DNA from: Tolypothrix sp. FACHB-123
GTDB taxonomy: Bacteria; Cyanobacteriota; Cyanobacteriia; Cyanobacteriales; Nostocaceae
Assembly: GCF_014697075.1 (NCBI RefSeq)
Contig: NZ_JACJRE010000007.1
Location: 147,807-211,806 of the forward strand
Reading direction: 5' to 3'
DNA length: 64,000 nucleotides
The translations under genes were made by a program, and so were the position numbers. The notes beneath the pieces were generated by a model. That model searched no databases. It saw only the letters and a program-made list of their open reading frames with translations, and had not been told where the DNA came from. Below, piece after piece: positions 56,675-64,000 of this stretch. The stretch's first letter is position 1. Each line of letters begins with the position of its first letter.

Positions 56675-59600
56675 ATGCATAGGCTTTACACTTTAACCTG
56701 CTTGCTGAGTGTAGTTTTATTATCCGAGTCAGTGGGAGCAAACGCCACATTTAAACAGACGCAAATCGCCCAGCAGCCAACCACAACACAGCAAGATGCA
56801 AACCGCGTCGCAGCAGAAAAAGCTTTTGATGAAGGAATGGCACTTTACAAACAAGGTACAGCAGAATCACTGCGACAGGCGAGAGAAAAATGGCAACAAG
56901 CGCTGATATTGTGGCAGAAAGCAGGGGATAAAGCAAAAGAAGCTTATACTTCACTTGGTATTGGCTATGTTTACGATGCTTTAGGGGAAAAGCAGAAGGC
57001 TTTGGAATATTTCAACAATGCACTCCCACTGTATCGGGCGGTGGGCGACAGGGGTGGAGAAGCTTCTACCCTGAATAATATCGGCGCAGCTTACGACGAT
57101 TTAGGGGAAAAGCAGAAGGCTTTGGAATATTTCAACAATGCACTCCCACTGTGGCGGGCGGTGAGCGATCGCTCTGGGGAAGCTACTACCCTGAATAATA
57201 TCGGCAAAGTTTACGACGATTTAGGGGAAAAGCAGAAGGCTTTGGAATATTACAACAAAGTACTCCCACTGTATCGGGCGGTGGGCGACAGGGGTGGAGA
57301 AGCTTCTACCCTGGTTAGTTTCGGCAAAGTTTACTCCGATTTAGGGGAAAAGCAAAAGGCTTTGGAATATTTCAACAATGCACTCCCACTGTGGCGGGCG
57401 GTGAGTGATCGCTCTGGGGAAGCTATTACCCTGAATAATATTGGCGTGGTTTACTCCGATTTAGGGGAAAAGCAGAAGGCTTTGGAATATTACAACAATG
57501 CACTCCCACTAATTCGGGCTGTGGGTGATCGTTCTGGGGAAGCTACTACCCTGAATAATATCGGCAAAGTTCACGACGATTTAGGGGAAAAGCAGAAGGC
57601 TTTGGAATATTACAACAATGCACTCCCACTAATTCGGGCGGTAGGCGACAGGGGTGGAGAAGCTAGAACCCTCAATAATGTCGGTAAAGTTTACAACGAT
57701 TTAGGGGAAAAGCAGAAGGCTTTGGAATATTACAACAATGCACTCCCACTGTGGCGGGCGGTGGGCGATCGTTCTGGGGAAGCTACTACCCTGAATAATA
57801 TCGGCAAAGTTTACGACGATTTAGGGGAAAAGCAGAAGGCTTTAGAATATTACAACAATGCACTCCCACTAATTCGGGCTGTGGGTGATCGCTCTGGGGA
57901 AGCTACTACCCTGAATAATATCGGCAAAGTTTACGACGATTTAAGGGAAAAGCAGAAAGCTTTGGAATATTACAACAATGCACTCCCACTATGGCGGGCG
58001 GTAGGCGACAGAGGTGGGGAAGCTAATACCCTTTACAACCTCGCCTACCTAGAACGCAGTCGCGGAAATCTCCAAGCAGCCCGCACCAATGTAGAAGCCG
58101 CTATCAAAATTATCGAAGAATTACGCACCAAAATTGACAACAAAGACCTTCGCAGTTCTTACTTCGCCACCCAGCAAGGTGTTTACAAATTCTACATCGA
58201 CTTGCTGATGGAACTGCACAAAAAAGAACCATCACAAGGATACGCTGCATTAGCTCTACATTACAGCGAACGCTCCCGCGCCCGCAGCCTCATCGAATTA
58301 TTAAACGAAGCCAACGCCAAAATTCTTAAAGGCGCAAACCCGCAACTCATCGCTCAAGAACGGAATTTACGACAGCAAATAGACGCTAAAACTACACTGC
58401 AACGCAATTTAGAAGCTTCAAGCAATAAAAACGACTTAGTTACCAAAGCCGCTATTCAACGACTGAAGCAAGAAATCGCCAATCTCACCAATCAATACGA
58501 ACAACTACAAGCCCAAATTCGGACTTCTAACCCAGAATATGCAAAATTAACCAACCCAGATCCAGACAAAGACATTCTCAAATTACCGCAAATTCAACAA
58601 CAACTAGATCAAGACACCCTGCTGTTGCAGTATTCATTAGGCGAAGAACGCAGCTTTTTATGGGCTGTTACTTCTACATCAATGCAAGTTTACACCCTTC
58701 CCCCACGCGAGGAAATAGAAAAAGTTGCCACAAGATTTCATTCCAGTTTGCAACAAGAAACAGCAGGTGAATTTGCCATTGAAGAAGCCCAAAAACTGAG
58801 TCAACTTATCCTCGCACCTGTCGCCGAGCAATTACCAGGAAAGCGGTTAGTAATTGTCGCTGATGGTGGCTTGCAAACTATTCCCTTTGCAGCCTTGGCT
58901 GATGTGAATGAAGGGGGGACAAGGGGGACAAGGGGGACAAGGGAGAAATCACTTTTTCAAGCTGGTTCCGAATACCAACCACTGATGGTAAATCATGAAA
59001 TCGTCAATTTACCCTCAGCCTCAACCATTGCATTTCAACGCCAACAACTCGCCAAGCGTCAACCCGCACCGAAAGCTTTAGCTATCCTTGCCGATCCGGT
59101 ATTTAATGCTACCGATTGCCGATTTAAAGATGAAAATTGCCAAGAAACGGATCAACCTCAATCTAGCAACAAGAATCTTGATGTTTCAGCCCAATTACAA
59201 CAATCTCAGCTAAATCGTTCCGCCAAAAACCTCAAGCGCAATGGTTGGAACCGGCTACCATTCACAGCCGAGGAAGCCAAAGCGATTTTAAATCTTATAC
59301 CAGCAGCTAACAGTCTCAAAGCTTTGGGTTTTGATGCTAATTACAATTGGGCGACTAGCGGCGCTTTAAATCAATATCGCATTCTCCATTTTGCCACTCA
59401 CGGTATAGTCGATCCCAAGGAACCACAGTTATCAGGAATTCTACTGTCTAGCTATGATAAACAAGGTAAATATTTAACCAACAATAAATTAAGTTTAGGC
59501 GATTTGTTTAACCAAGATTACCCCGCAGAGTTAATTGTCTTAAGTGCTTGCGACACTGGGCTAGGTAAAGATGTCAACGGTGAGGGATTGGTAGGCTTGA

Positions 59601-59821
59601 CACGCGGCTTAATGTATGCAGGTGCGGCGCGGGTGGCGGTGTCGTTGTGGCAAGTTAACGATGAAGGCACATCAATATTAATGCAGGAATTTTATCAGCA
59701 GATGTTGCAGCAAAATCAAAAGCCGGCTGAGGCATTGCGTGCCGCGCAGAAGAAGTTATGGCAAGATGGGCGCAGTCTGAATGAATGGGCGGCGTTTACG
59801 GTGCAGGGGGAGTGGAGATAG
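56675..59821 (+). CDS. TPR-CHAT protease-like protein
   Basis: This 1048-residue exported or membrane-associated protein has a signal peptide (MHRLYTLTCLLSVVLLSESV). Nine consecutive 40-residue TPRs with the core LGEKQKALEYYNNALPL (about residues 90-450) are followed by a helical linker and coiled coil (about 480-640) and a C-terminal CHAT domain (about 740-1048). The caspase-like dyad is present: His909 in HFATHGI and Cys959 in LSACDTGLG. The TPRs are almost identical in DNA with an exact 120 bp period. An in-frame GGTRGTRGTRE insert (about residue 748) comes from a GGGGGACAA short repeat. TPR-CHAT proteins are abundant in cyanobacteria; in one CRISPR class (type III-E) such a protease is RNA-guided. 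Confidence 0.93.
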   Translation: MHRLYTLTCLLSVVLLSESVGANATFKQTQIAQQPTTTQQDANRVAAEKAFDEGMALYKQGTAESLRQAREKWQQALILWQKAGDKAKEAYTSLGIGYVYDALGEKQKALEYFNNALPLYRAVGDRGGEASTLNNIGAAYDDLGEKQKALEYFNNALPLWRAVSDRSGEATTLNNIGKVYDDLGEKQKALEYYNKVLPLYRAVGDRGGEASTLVSFGKVYSDLGEKQKALEYFNNALPLWRAVSDRSGEAITLNNIGVVYSDLGEKQKALEYYNNALPLIRAVGDRSGEATTLNNIGKVHDDLGEKQKALEYYNNALPLIRAVGDRGGEARTLNNVGKVYNDLGEKQKALEYYNNALPLWRAVGDRSGEATTLNNIGKVYDDLGEKQKALEYYNNALPLIRAVGDRSGEATTLNNIGKVYDDLREKQKALEYYNNALPLWRAVGDRGGEANTLYNLAYLERSRGNLQAARTNVEAAIKIIEELRTKIDNKDLRSSYFATQQGVYKFYIDLLMELHKKEPSQGYAALALHYSERSRARSLIELLNEANAKILKGANPQLIAQERNLRQQIDAKTTLQRNLEASSNKNDLVTKAAIQRLKQEIANLTNQYEQLQAQIRTSNPEYAKLTNPDPDKDILKLPQIQQQLDQDTLLLQYSLGEERSFLWAVTSTSMQVYTLPPREEIEKVATRFHSSLQQETAGEFAIEEAQKLSQLILAPVAEQLPGKRLVIVADGGLQTIPFAALADVNEGGTRGTRGTREKSLFQAGSEYQPLMVNHEIVNLPSASTIAFQRQQLAKRQPAPKALAILADPVFNATDCRFKDENCQETDQPQSSNKNLDVSAQLQQSQLNRSAKNLKRNGWNRLPFTAEEAKAILNLIPAANSLKALGFDANYNWATSGALNQYRILHFATHGIVDPKEPQLSGILLSSYDKQGKYLTNNKLSLGDLFNQDYPAELIVLSACDTGLGKDVNGEGLVGLTRGLMYAGAARVAVSLWQVNDEGTSILMQEFYQQMLQQNQKPAEALRAAQKKLWQDGRSLNEWAAFTVQGEWR
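56946..58030 (+). repeat. Nine 120-bp tandem repeats encoding TPRs
   Basis: The DNA has an exact 120 bp period with GATTTAGGGGAAAAGCAGAA recurring nine times. Units differ at only a few positions, mainly alternating GGCGACAGGGGTGG and GATCGCTCTGGGG. This implies recent expansion or gene conversion. Confidence 0.92.
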
Positions 59822-60263
59822 CGCCTCGACTGCGCTCGGCGACCGGGGGTAAGGGGAGAGTTTGAAGCGATGTCAACGACAAGCCGCTCTGCGTCTACGC
59901 ATTTGCTGGTTATATTAATGCATCGGGTGATAATGCGATCGATCGCAAAGTCTAAAAACTGTATACTTATAACGATTAAAATAATATTTCGACACATCAA
60001 TATATTCTAGAACGCATGGCATTGCCGTGCCTCCACCATCTGTCCCATTCTTTTTTCAAATTGGTATTATAGCCGTAGCCAGATAGATTAGGACATCAAG
60101 CTAAGATAAAATCCTGACAATAAAAGCCTTTCGAGTCAGTCAACAGTCAACAGTCAACAGCTATTATTTTCTAATAACCTAAATTAAAAAAATTCGCTTA
60201 CCTAATTTAAAGGCGCGATAACCGCGCCCCTAGTTTATATTTTTCATTTACTGAATTCTGCTG
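59822..60263. other. Intergenic region with MITE-like copy C
   Basis: The 442 bp between converging genes contain the repeat at 59975-60160 and a small hairpin (AAAGGCGCGATAACCGCGCCCC) near 60209-60231. No gene was recognised. Confidence 0.6.
59975..60160 (+). repeat. MITE-like element copy C plus shared flank
   Basis: ATTAAAATAATATTTCGACA then CATCAATATATTCTAGAACG and CCCATTCTTTTTTC follow the element, with an intact right end AAATTGGTATTA at 60056-60067. The flank TAGCCGTAGCCAGATAGATT to CAGTCAACAGTCAACAG matches 54897-54978. Confidence 0.8.
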
Positions 60264-60941
60264 TTAAAATGCGCCAACTCTGGCAAAGATGACATAGATT
60301 GTTTTAATAATTAAAGACAAATCATACAATGGATGCCAGTTATTTTGATACTGTAAATCTAAATCAACTATTTGCTCAAAATTTGTCACTTGGGAACGTC
60401 CGTTAACTTGCCATTCTCCAGTTAAACCTGGTTTAACATTTAAACGCTGCCAATGTTTTTCTGTATAGTGAATAACTTCATCACCTGTAGGTGGACGAGT
60501 ACCAACTAAGCTCATATCATTGAGCAAAACATTCCAAAATTGCGGCAGTTCATCCAAACTGGTACTTCTTAAAAAATGTCCAATTTTAGTAATTCTAAAA
60601 TCATTTTTGTTTTTAAATATGAGTCCATTAGCTTCGTTATCAACTAAAGATTTTAATTGCTCGGCGTCACTCACCATAGAGCGGAACTTATATAAACGGA
60701 ATGGCCTTCCTTGCAACCCGTAGCGTTCTTGAGCAAAGAAAATTGGCCCTGGACTATCAATTTTAATTGCGATCGCAATGGGCACAAACAAAATTGCTAA
60801 AATCAATAGTCCTACCAAACTCCCCAAAATGTCTAACAGACGTTTAAATTTAGACTGCACTGAGGGATGAGGTGTAAATTCTGCTTCCCAAAATGTCAAA
60901 GATAGATCTTGAGAAATTCCTTGTAATTGTGTGTACTGCAT
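60264..60941 (-). CDS. Undecaprenyl-phosphate sugar transferase (polyprenyl glycosylphosphotransferase)
   Basis: This 225-residue membrane enzyme moves a sugar phosphate onto undecaprenyl phosphate to start exopolysaccharide synthesis. It has RLLDILGSLVGLLILAILFV (one membrane helix or re-entrant hairpin), then the catalytic core: GPIFFAQERYGLQGRPF, KFRSMVSDA, DELPQFWNVL and VGTRPPTGDEV, and PGLTGEWQVNGRSQV. The N-terminal four-helix domain of long WbaP/WcaJ proteins is missing, so it is a short-form enzyme. It is alone, with no glycosyltransferase cluster in view. The lipid it needs is made from the uppS product. Confidence 0.92.
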   Translation of the reverse strand: MQYTQLQGISQDLSLTFWEAEFTPHPSVQSKFKRLLDILGSLVGLLILAILFVPIAIAIKIDSPGPIFFAQERYGLQGRPFRLYKFRSMVSDAEQLKSLVDNEANGLIFKNKNDFRITKIGHFLRSTSLDELPQFWNVLLNDMSLVGTRPPTGDEVIHYTEKHWQRLNVKPGLTGEWQVNGRSQVTNFEQIVDLDLQYQNNWHPLYDLSLIIKTIYVIFARVGAF

Positions 60942-61168
60942 TATTCGGCCTCAATTAGCAAAGTAGAATTACTTAGTTATCATGTAGCTTATGACATTCA
61001 TTTCCTGTTAAATCAAGAAAACTCAGTATATTTGGGGATACAGTGGTTTTTGAGCAAATTCCAGGAAATCAATGAATATCAGTAGAATTTCTATTAGCCT
61101 CATACCTTACCCTGATGAATTATCTCGATCGTTGATGAACTACTTTGAACTACTTTATATATCTGCGT

Positions 61169-63379
61169 TCAGCCAGAACTATGGATTTTACAAGTTTCTA
61201 TCCGCGTAAATAGAGCAACACACAATTCCCACCAATTAGCGGTTGCGATCGCACTATGCCATTCCCACACTCCTAACACTTTGACACGCCAAACCGGTTC
61301 AAAAAAACCCACATAAGGTAGATGTCCTAGCGGTGCATCCCCCTCCCAGGTGAGACTGTTATAATCAAGCCAATAGTCTCGCAAACGCCAGCCAACACGA
61401 TTAGCAAAGTCAATGCAAGTTTCGGAAGCAGCGACTTTGGCATTACCAATTATTAAAGCCAACATAGGATCAGTAGCAGAATAATCTTTAATACCCTGCC
61501 AGATACGATTCTGAACGCTAAAACCAAAGCGTCCATGACTATAACTTACCCAAAGTTTGTCAATAGTATAAAGGTCTGTACAAGGAATTTTGTTGATTGT
61601 AGGAATATCCAAATAGGGCTGTTTTTCAACTACCTTGAGGATGAGATTTGTAGTTTCTCGATCTGCTTCTTGCCATCTTTGAGCTTGCAATAAATCGCGT
61701 AAATAAGTGTAATCTATCCCAACTTCAGAATTTAATTTATCAGGGGTAAAATTCTTCCTATTTTCAGCTTTTTCATCGACATTTTCCCCAGAAAATAGAG
61801 TTTTACCAGGTAAGACTTCAATTATTCCCTGAGAGCCAGACAACCAAAAATATAATTGGATATCAGTTTGTGCAAATTCTACTTGTAATTGTGTAATCCA
61901 ACCTGCTGCGGTAAGTCCATTTGGCTGTGTTGCTTGATTGAGGGTTGCCAATAGCGTATTTGCAAATTTTTCATTATCATCAAGAGTTCCCGCAGCAGCA
62001 ATTAAACATTGTCCTGTGTCTAATCCTAATTGCAGTTCTTCCAACCAATCACGCAGCGATACTTTGCCGCTCCCTGGTTCTAATAGACAATCTAAAATGA
62101 TAATTTGTTGCGATCGGCATCGGCGCAGCTGTTTTCTTAACCAGGAGCGATGAATTATTTGATCTTCAGACAGTAATAATATGGCTTCGCCTTGTTCCGT
62201 CTCGTGAATTTTTCCTCGTAAATATAACAATACGGTTGCAGCTGCATCTGGGGTAGTAAAGTTAGTCATTGAGTCAGCAAAAGATTCTGACAGTAAGCAT
62301 TTTTGAATAGCTTTACGCACATCTGACTGGGGATTATTCCCCCGCACAGTCCAATAATTGACTGCAAAACTACCAGCGTTACTGAGTATTTTACTTAAGG
62401 ATAGGGAGGTTTTACTTTGAGGAAGTCCTTCAACAATTAATGCTTGTCTTGGATGTCGCGAGGATGTAATAGTTTTAGGTTTGATTCCTAAAATTACTTC
62501 TCCTATGCCTTCGACAATGCGCTTTGGAGTTTGTGAAGGATATTCGGGGTGGATGGAATTGTCTCCCCGTCCTTTTTTGAGTTGATTAATAACTCGTAAC
62601 TGCTGATTAGCTTTATCTATATATAAAAGTGTTTGGTGATAAACATAGCGGTAAAGTCCATCGGCTTCGATGACACCTTGAGAGTCAGCCGCTTCTCCTT
62701 TTAACCCGCGAATTAAGTAATATGTAAATACTCCATGCCCTAATTGAGGAAATTCCCAAGATTGCTGAGAGCGATCGCAAGATAATAAAGCATAAAATCC
62801 TTTTCTTTTTGCGGCGCGTTGTCGCAGCATTTCCACTAACTCTGGTGTCGGGTGAAGTTGGGGATCTACTTCACCTCTTGCACCCAAGAGTGTCATCCCT
62901 CCACTATGACAAGCATCTAATATTAATAATTGCTGCTGAGCAGAACAATTTTCCAAAAGTTGTAAAACTTCCTGCAACTTTAAACCAGTATCTATTAAGT
63001 TTGATTTTTGCGTATCTTGCAGACAAAGTATTACTTGCTGCGTCGATGGGTCTAGCATCCCATGCCCAGAGAAATAAAATAGAACAGTGTCAATTGGTTG
63101 AGTCGCCGCCGCAATTTCTCTCAGACTGGTAAGAACATTTTCTAACTTTGGCTGTTTAGAGGCGAAATCGTGATAAATCATCACCTCTTTTTGGGGAAAA
63201 GCTTGTGTAGCAGCTTTTAAAGCTTCACCTAACCCTTGGCAATCTAAGGCTGAATATTGCAAACTTGGTATTTCTTCATCTTCATATTGGTTCACACCCA
63301 CCAATAAGAGCCAAAGCTTCGCCACACCCGTTTCTAGGGCATGAGTTGAGTGACTAGTACGAACCCCAACTGGACACAT
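61169..63379 (-). CDS. Orthocaspase (peptidase C14) fused to a GUN4 domain
   Basis: This 736-residue protein has an N-terminal caspase domain (about 20-260): LWLLLVGVNQYEDEEIPSLQ, FYFSGHGML with catalytic His106, and LILDACHSGG with catalytic Cys157. A middle region (about 300-540) of unknown fold has caspase-like echoes such as ILLSEDQIIHRSWLRKQLRR. The C-terminal part (about 555-736) matches GUN4: DYTYLRDLLQAQRWQEADRE, ETTNLILKVV, LDIPTINKIPCTDLYTIDKL, WVSYSHGRFGFSVQ, and a late GHLPYVG segment. GUN4 binds porphyrins and activates Mg-chelatase. The fusion suggests a protease controlled by a tetrapyrrole; that is inference. Confidence 0.92.
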   Translation of the reverse strand: MCPVGVRTSHSTHALETGVAKLWLLLVGVNQYEDEEIPSLQYSALDCQGLGEALKAATQAFPQKEVMIYHDFASKQPKLENVLTSLREIAAATQPIDTVLFYFSGHGMLDPSTQQVILCLQDTQKSNLIDTGLKLQEVLQLLENCSAQQQLLILDACHSGGMTLLGARGEVDPQLHPTPELVEMLRQRAAKRKGFYALLSCDRSQQSWEFPQLGHGVFTYYLIRGLKGEAADSQGVIEADGLYRYVYHQTLLYIDKANQQLRVINQLKKGRGDNSIHPEYPSQTPKRIVEGIGEVILGIKPKTITSSRHPRQALIVEGLPQSKTSLSLSKILSNAGSFAVNYWTVRGNNPQSDVRKAIQKCLLSESFADSMTNFTTPDAAATVLLYLRGKIHETEQGEAILLLSEDQIIHRSWLRKQLRRCRSQQIIILDCLLEPGSGKVSLRDWLEELQLGLDTGQCLIAAAGTLDDNEKFANTLLATLNQATQPNGLTAAGWITQLQVEFAQTDIQLYFWLSGSQGIIEVLPGKTLFSGENVDEKAENRKNFTPDKLNSEVGIDYTYLRDLLQAQRWQEADRETTNLILKVVEKQPYLDIPTINKIPCTDLYTIDKLWVSYSHGRFGFSVQNRIWQGIKDYSATDPMLALIIGNAKVAASETCIDFANRVGWRLRDYWLDYNSLTWEGDAPLGHLPYVGFFEPVWRVKVLGVWEWHSAIATANWWELCVALFTRIETCKIHSSG

Positions 63380-63773
63380 TTAAACAGCTTTGACGAAAAG
63401 TTTATCTCATTAAAGATACGTAAGTGCAGTAAATTTAGTTCCCGGAGTTGGGAATATTTTCACCTGCGATCGGGAACTTTCAAAAGATAACTGAGAAGTT
63501 ATTGCTTATTTGTAACGAAATCGTTATAATTCTTTACATTAAGACATACAAGTGAACAAATTAAGTGACCGAAAAAAGCGATCGCATTTCTCGTCACCCT
63601 TGAGCAAACGCCTATTGCTGCTGCTCATAATTCCTATTGCCATAGCCGATTGTTTATAGTTTTCAAATTCCTGCGGCGTTTTTCTCCGCCCTATCAACAA
63701 GCTAATTACGGCAATTTTCACTCACATAGTCTAATTTCTGGATATTCATTCAAGATTTGGGAGGGCAGGCTTG

Positions 63774-63821
63774 ATGGATGCTGATGAACTTCTCAAAAGC
63801 TATGGGACTTCCAAAGAATAA
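63774..63821 (+). pseudogene. Stump of a pentapeptide-repeat-type gene
   Basis: The frame MDADELLKSYGTSKE has a good ribosome site (GGGAGGGCAGG) and then stops. Its first residues resemble the MDADELLKRY opening of cyanobacterial pentapeptide-repeat proteins. Only the opening remains, so it is a remnant or a very short leader peptide. Confidence 0.4.
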
Positions 63822-63858
63822 ATTATTCCAAGAAAAACAAGAGACAGGTTTTCTCAAG

Positions 63859-63871
63859 AATGATAATCATT
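63859..63871. promoter_or_regulatory. Fur-box-like palindrome
   Basis: AATGATAATCATT is a 13 bp palindrome with a one-base centre that matches the core of the Fur consensus GATAATGATAATCATTATC. It lies directly before a strong hairpin. It could control a gene to the right of the window or the short stump upstream. Confidence 0.45.
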
Positions 63872-63875
63872 TTAA

Positions 63876-63918
63876 GGGGGAGAAAAGGGGTTGCCGAGAG
63901 CAACCCCTTTTCTCCCCC
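63876..63918 (+). terminator. 19-bp perfect hairpin
   Basis: GGGGGAGAAAAGGGGTTGC (63876-63894) and GCAACCCCTTTTCTCCCCC (63900-63918) pair perfectly across a five-base loop. There is no T run, so it is an unusual terminator; an attenuator or element end are alternatives. Confidence 0.6.
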
Positions 63919-64000
63919 TCATCTATGCATGAAGAATCTATACACTTGTCGTCTGCTTTGAAGTTAAACAGTGTAAATAAGGGATGTTTTGTAGCTAAAT

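Larger units (their letters stand above)
63380..64000. other. Window-end intergenic region
   Basis: The 621 bp beyond the caspase gene contain no intact protein gene. They hold a 15-codon stump (63774-63821), a Fur-box-like palindrome (63859-63871) and a 19 bp perfect hairpin (63876-63918). The last 80 bp could be the upstream region of a gene outside the window. Confidence 0.6.

Noticed and set aside
63539-63721. 60-residue minus-strand frame
   Set aside because: There is no ribosome site, no similarity I can see, and it lies in otherwise non-coding DNA.

Overview
The window looks like chromosome of a filamentous, probably heterocyst-forming cyanobacterium (Nostocales; Nostoc/Anabaena/Calothrix-like). 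The evidence is the very frequent HIP1 octamer GCGATCGC, heptanucleotide short tandem repeats of the CCCAATG and CTAAAAT type, many small palindromic repeat elements, and cyanobacterial gene families: STAND-like kinases with C-terminal SH3b or variable domains, orthocaspase, TPR-CHAT, Uma2 nuclease, DUF3143 and GUN4. The species cannot be fixed from sequence alone.

Layout. 1-11 kb: the N-terminal part of sbcC, a four-CBS/GAF/PAS/GGDEF/EAL c-di-GMP protein, a tandem pair of cell-wall amidases (one with an apparently ruined zinc site), and pyrG. 11-18.5 kb: a duplicated small protein, a Ser/Thr kinase, then a 1281-residue toxin-like protein with a probable immunity gene. 18.7-26 kb: dxs, a KefB-type transporter, a MoaD-like sulfur carrier beside thrC, and remnants including an fdhD tail. 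26-30.5 kb is AT-rich and accessory: a membrane protein with a UvrD-like helicase carrying an embedded nuclease-like segment, and an overlapping pair ending in a retropepsin-like protease. 30.7-49.6 kb is mainly housekeeping: clpC, rimI, lysA-cdaA-uppS, a J-domain/DUF3143 pair, uspA, ppsA, Uma2, a second protein with the same N-terminal signature as the toxin, lepB, a VOC protein and an RbgA-like GTPase. 50-64 kb: a second kinase, an FHA-GAF adenylate cyclase, a CRISPR array without cas genes, a lipoprotein, a TPR-CHAT protease, a sugar transferase, an orthocaspase-GUN4 fusion, and a Fur-box-like site with a strong hairpin at the end.

Most notable. Two unlinked genes (13962-17807 + and 45794-46816 -) share an N-terminal signature made of a PSLVSPxTPTLANPT block and a KPxSHDISRxSxLRPQ block. 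I associate this with cargo of extracellular contractile injection systems (eCIS) in cyanobacteria. The larger protein adds a long coiled coil, a membrane hairpin, about seventeen 13-residue helical repeats and a C-terminal toxin-like domain, and is followed by a small acidic gene placed like an immunity gene. No eCIS structural gene lies in the window, so this would be an outlying effector/immunity island.

Other themes. Three cyclic-nucleotide systems occur (c-di-GMP, c-di-AMP, cAMP). A CRISPR array, a TPR-CHAT protease and a caspase-GUN4 fusion sit within 10 kb. The intergenic DNA is full of repeats, including a TIR-bearing MITE-like element that appears to have cut off the last CRISPR repeat. 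No tRNA or rRNA gene was recognised.
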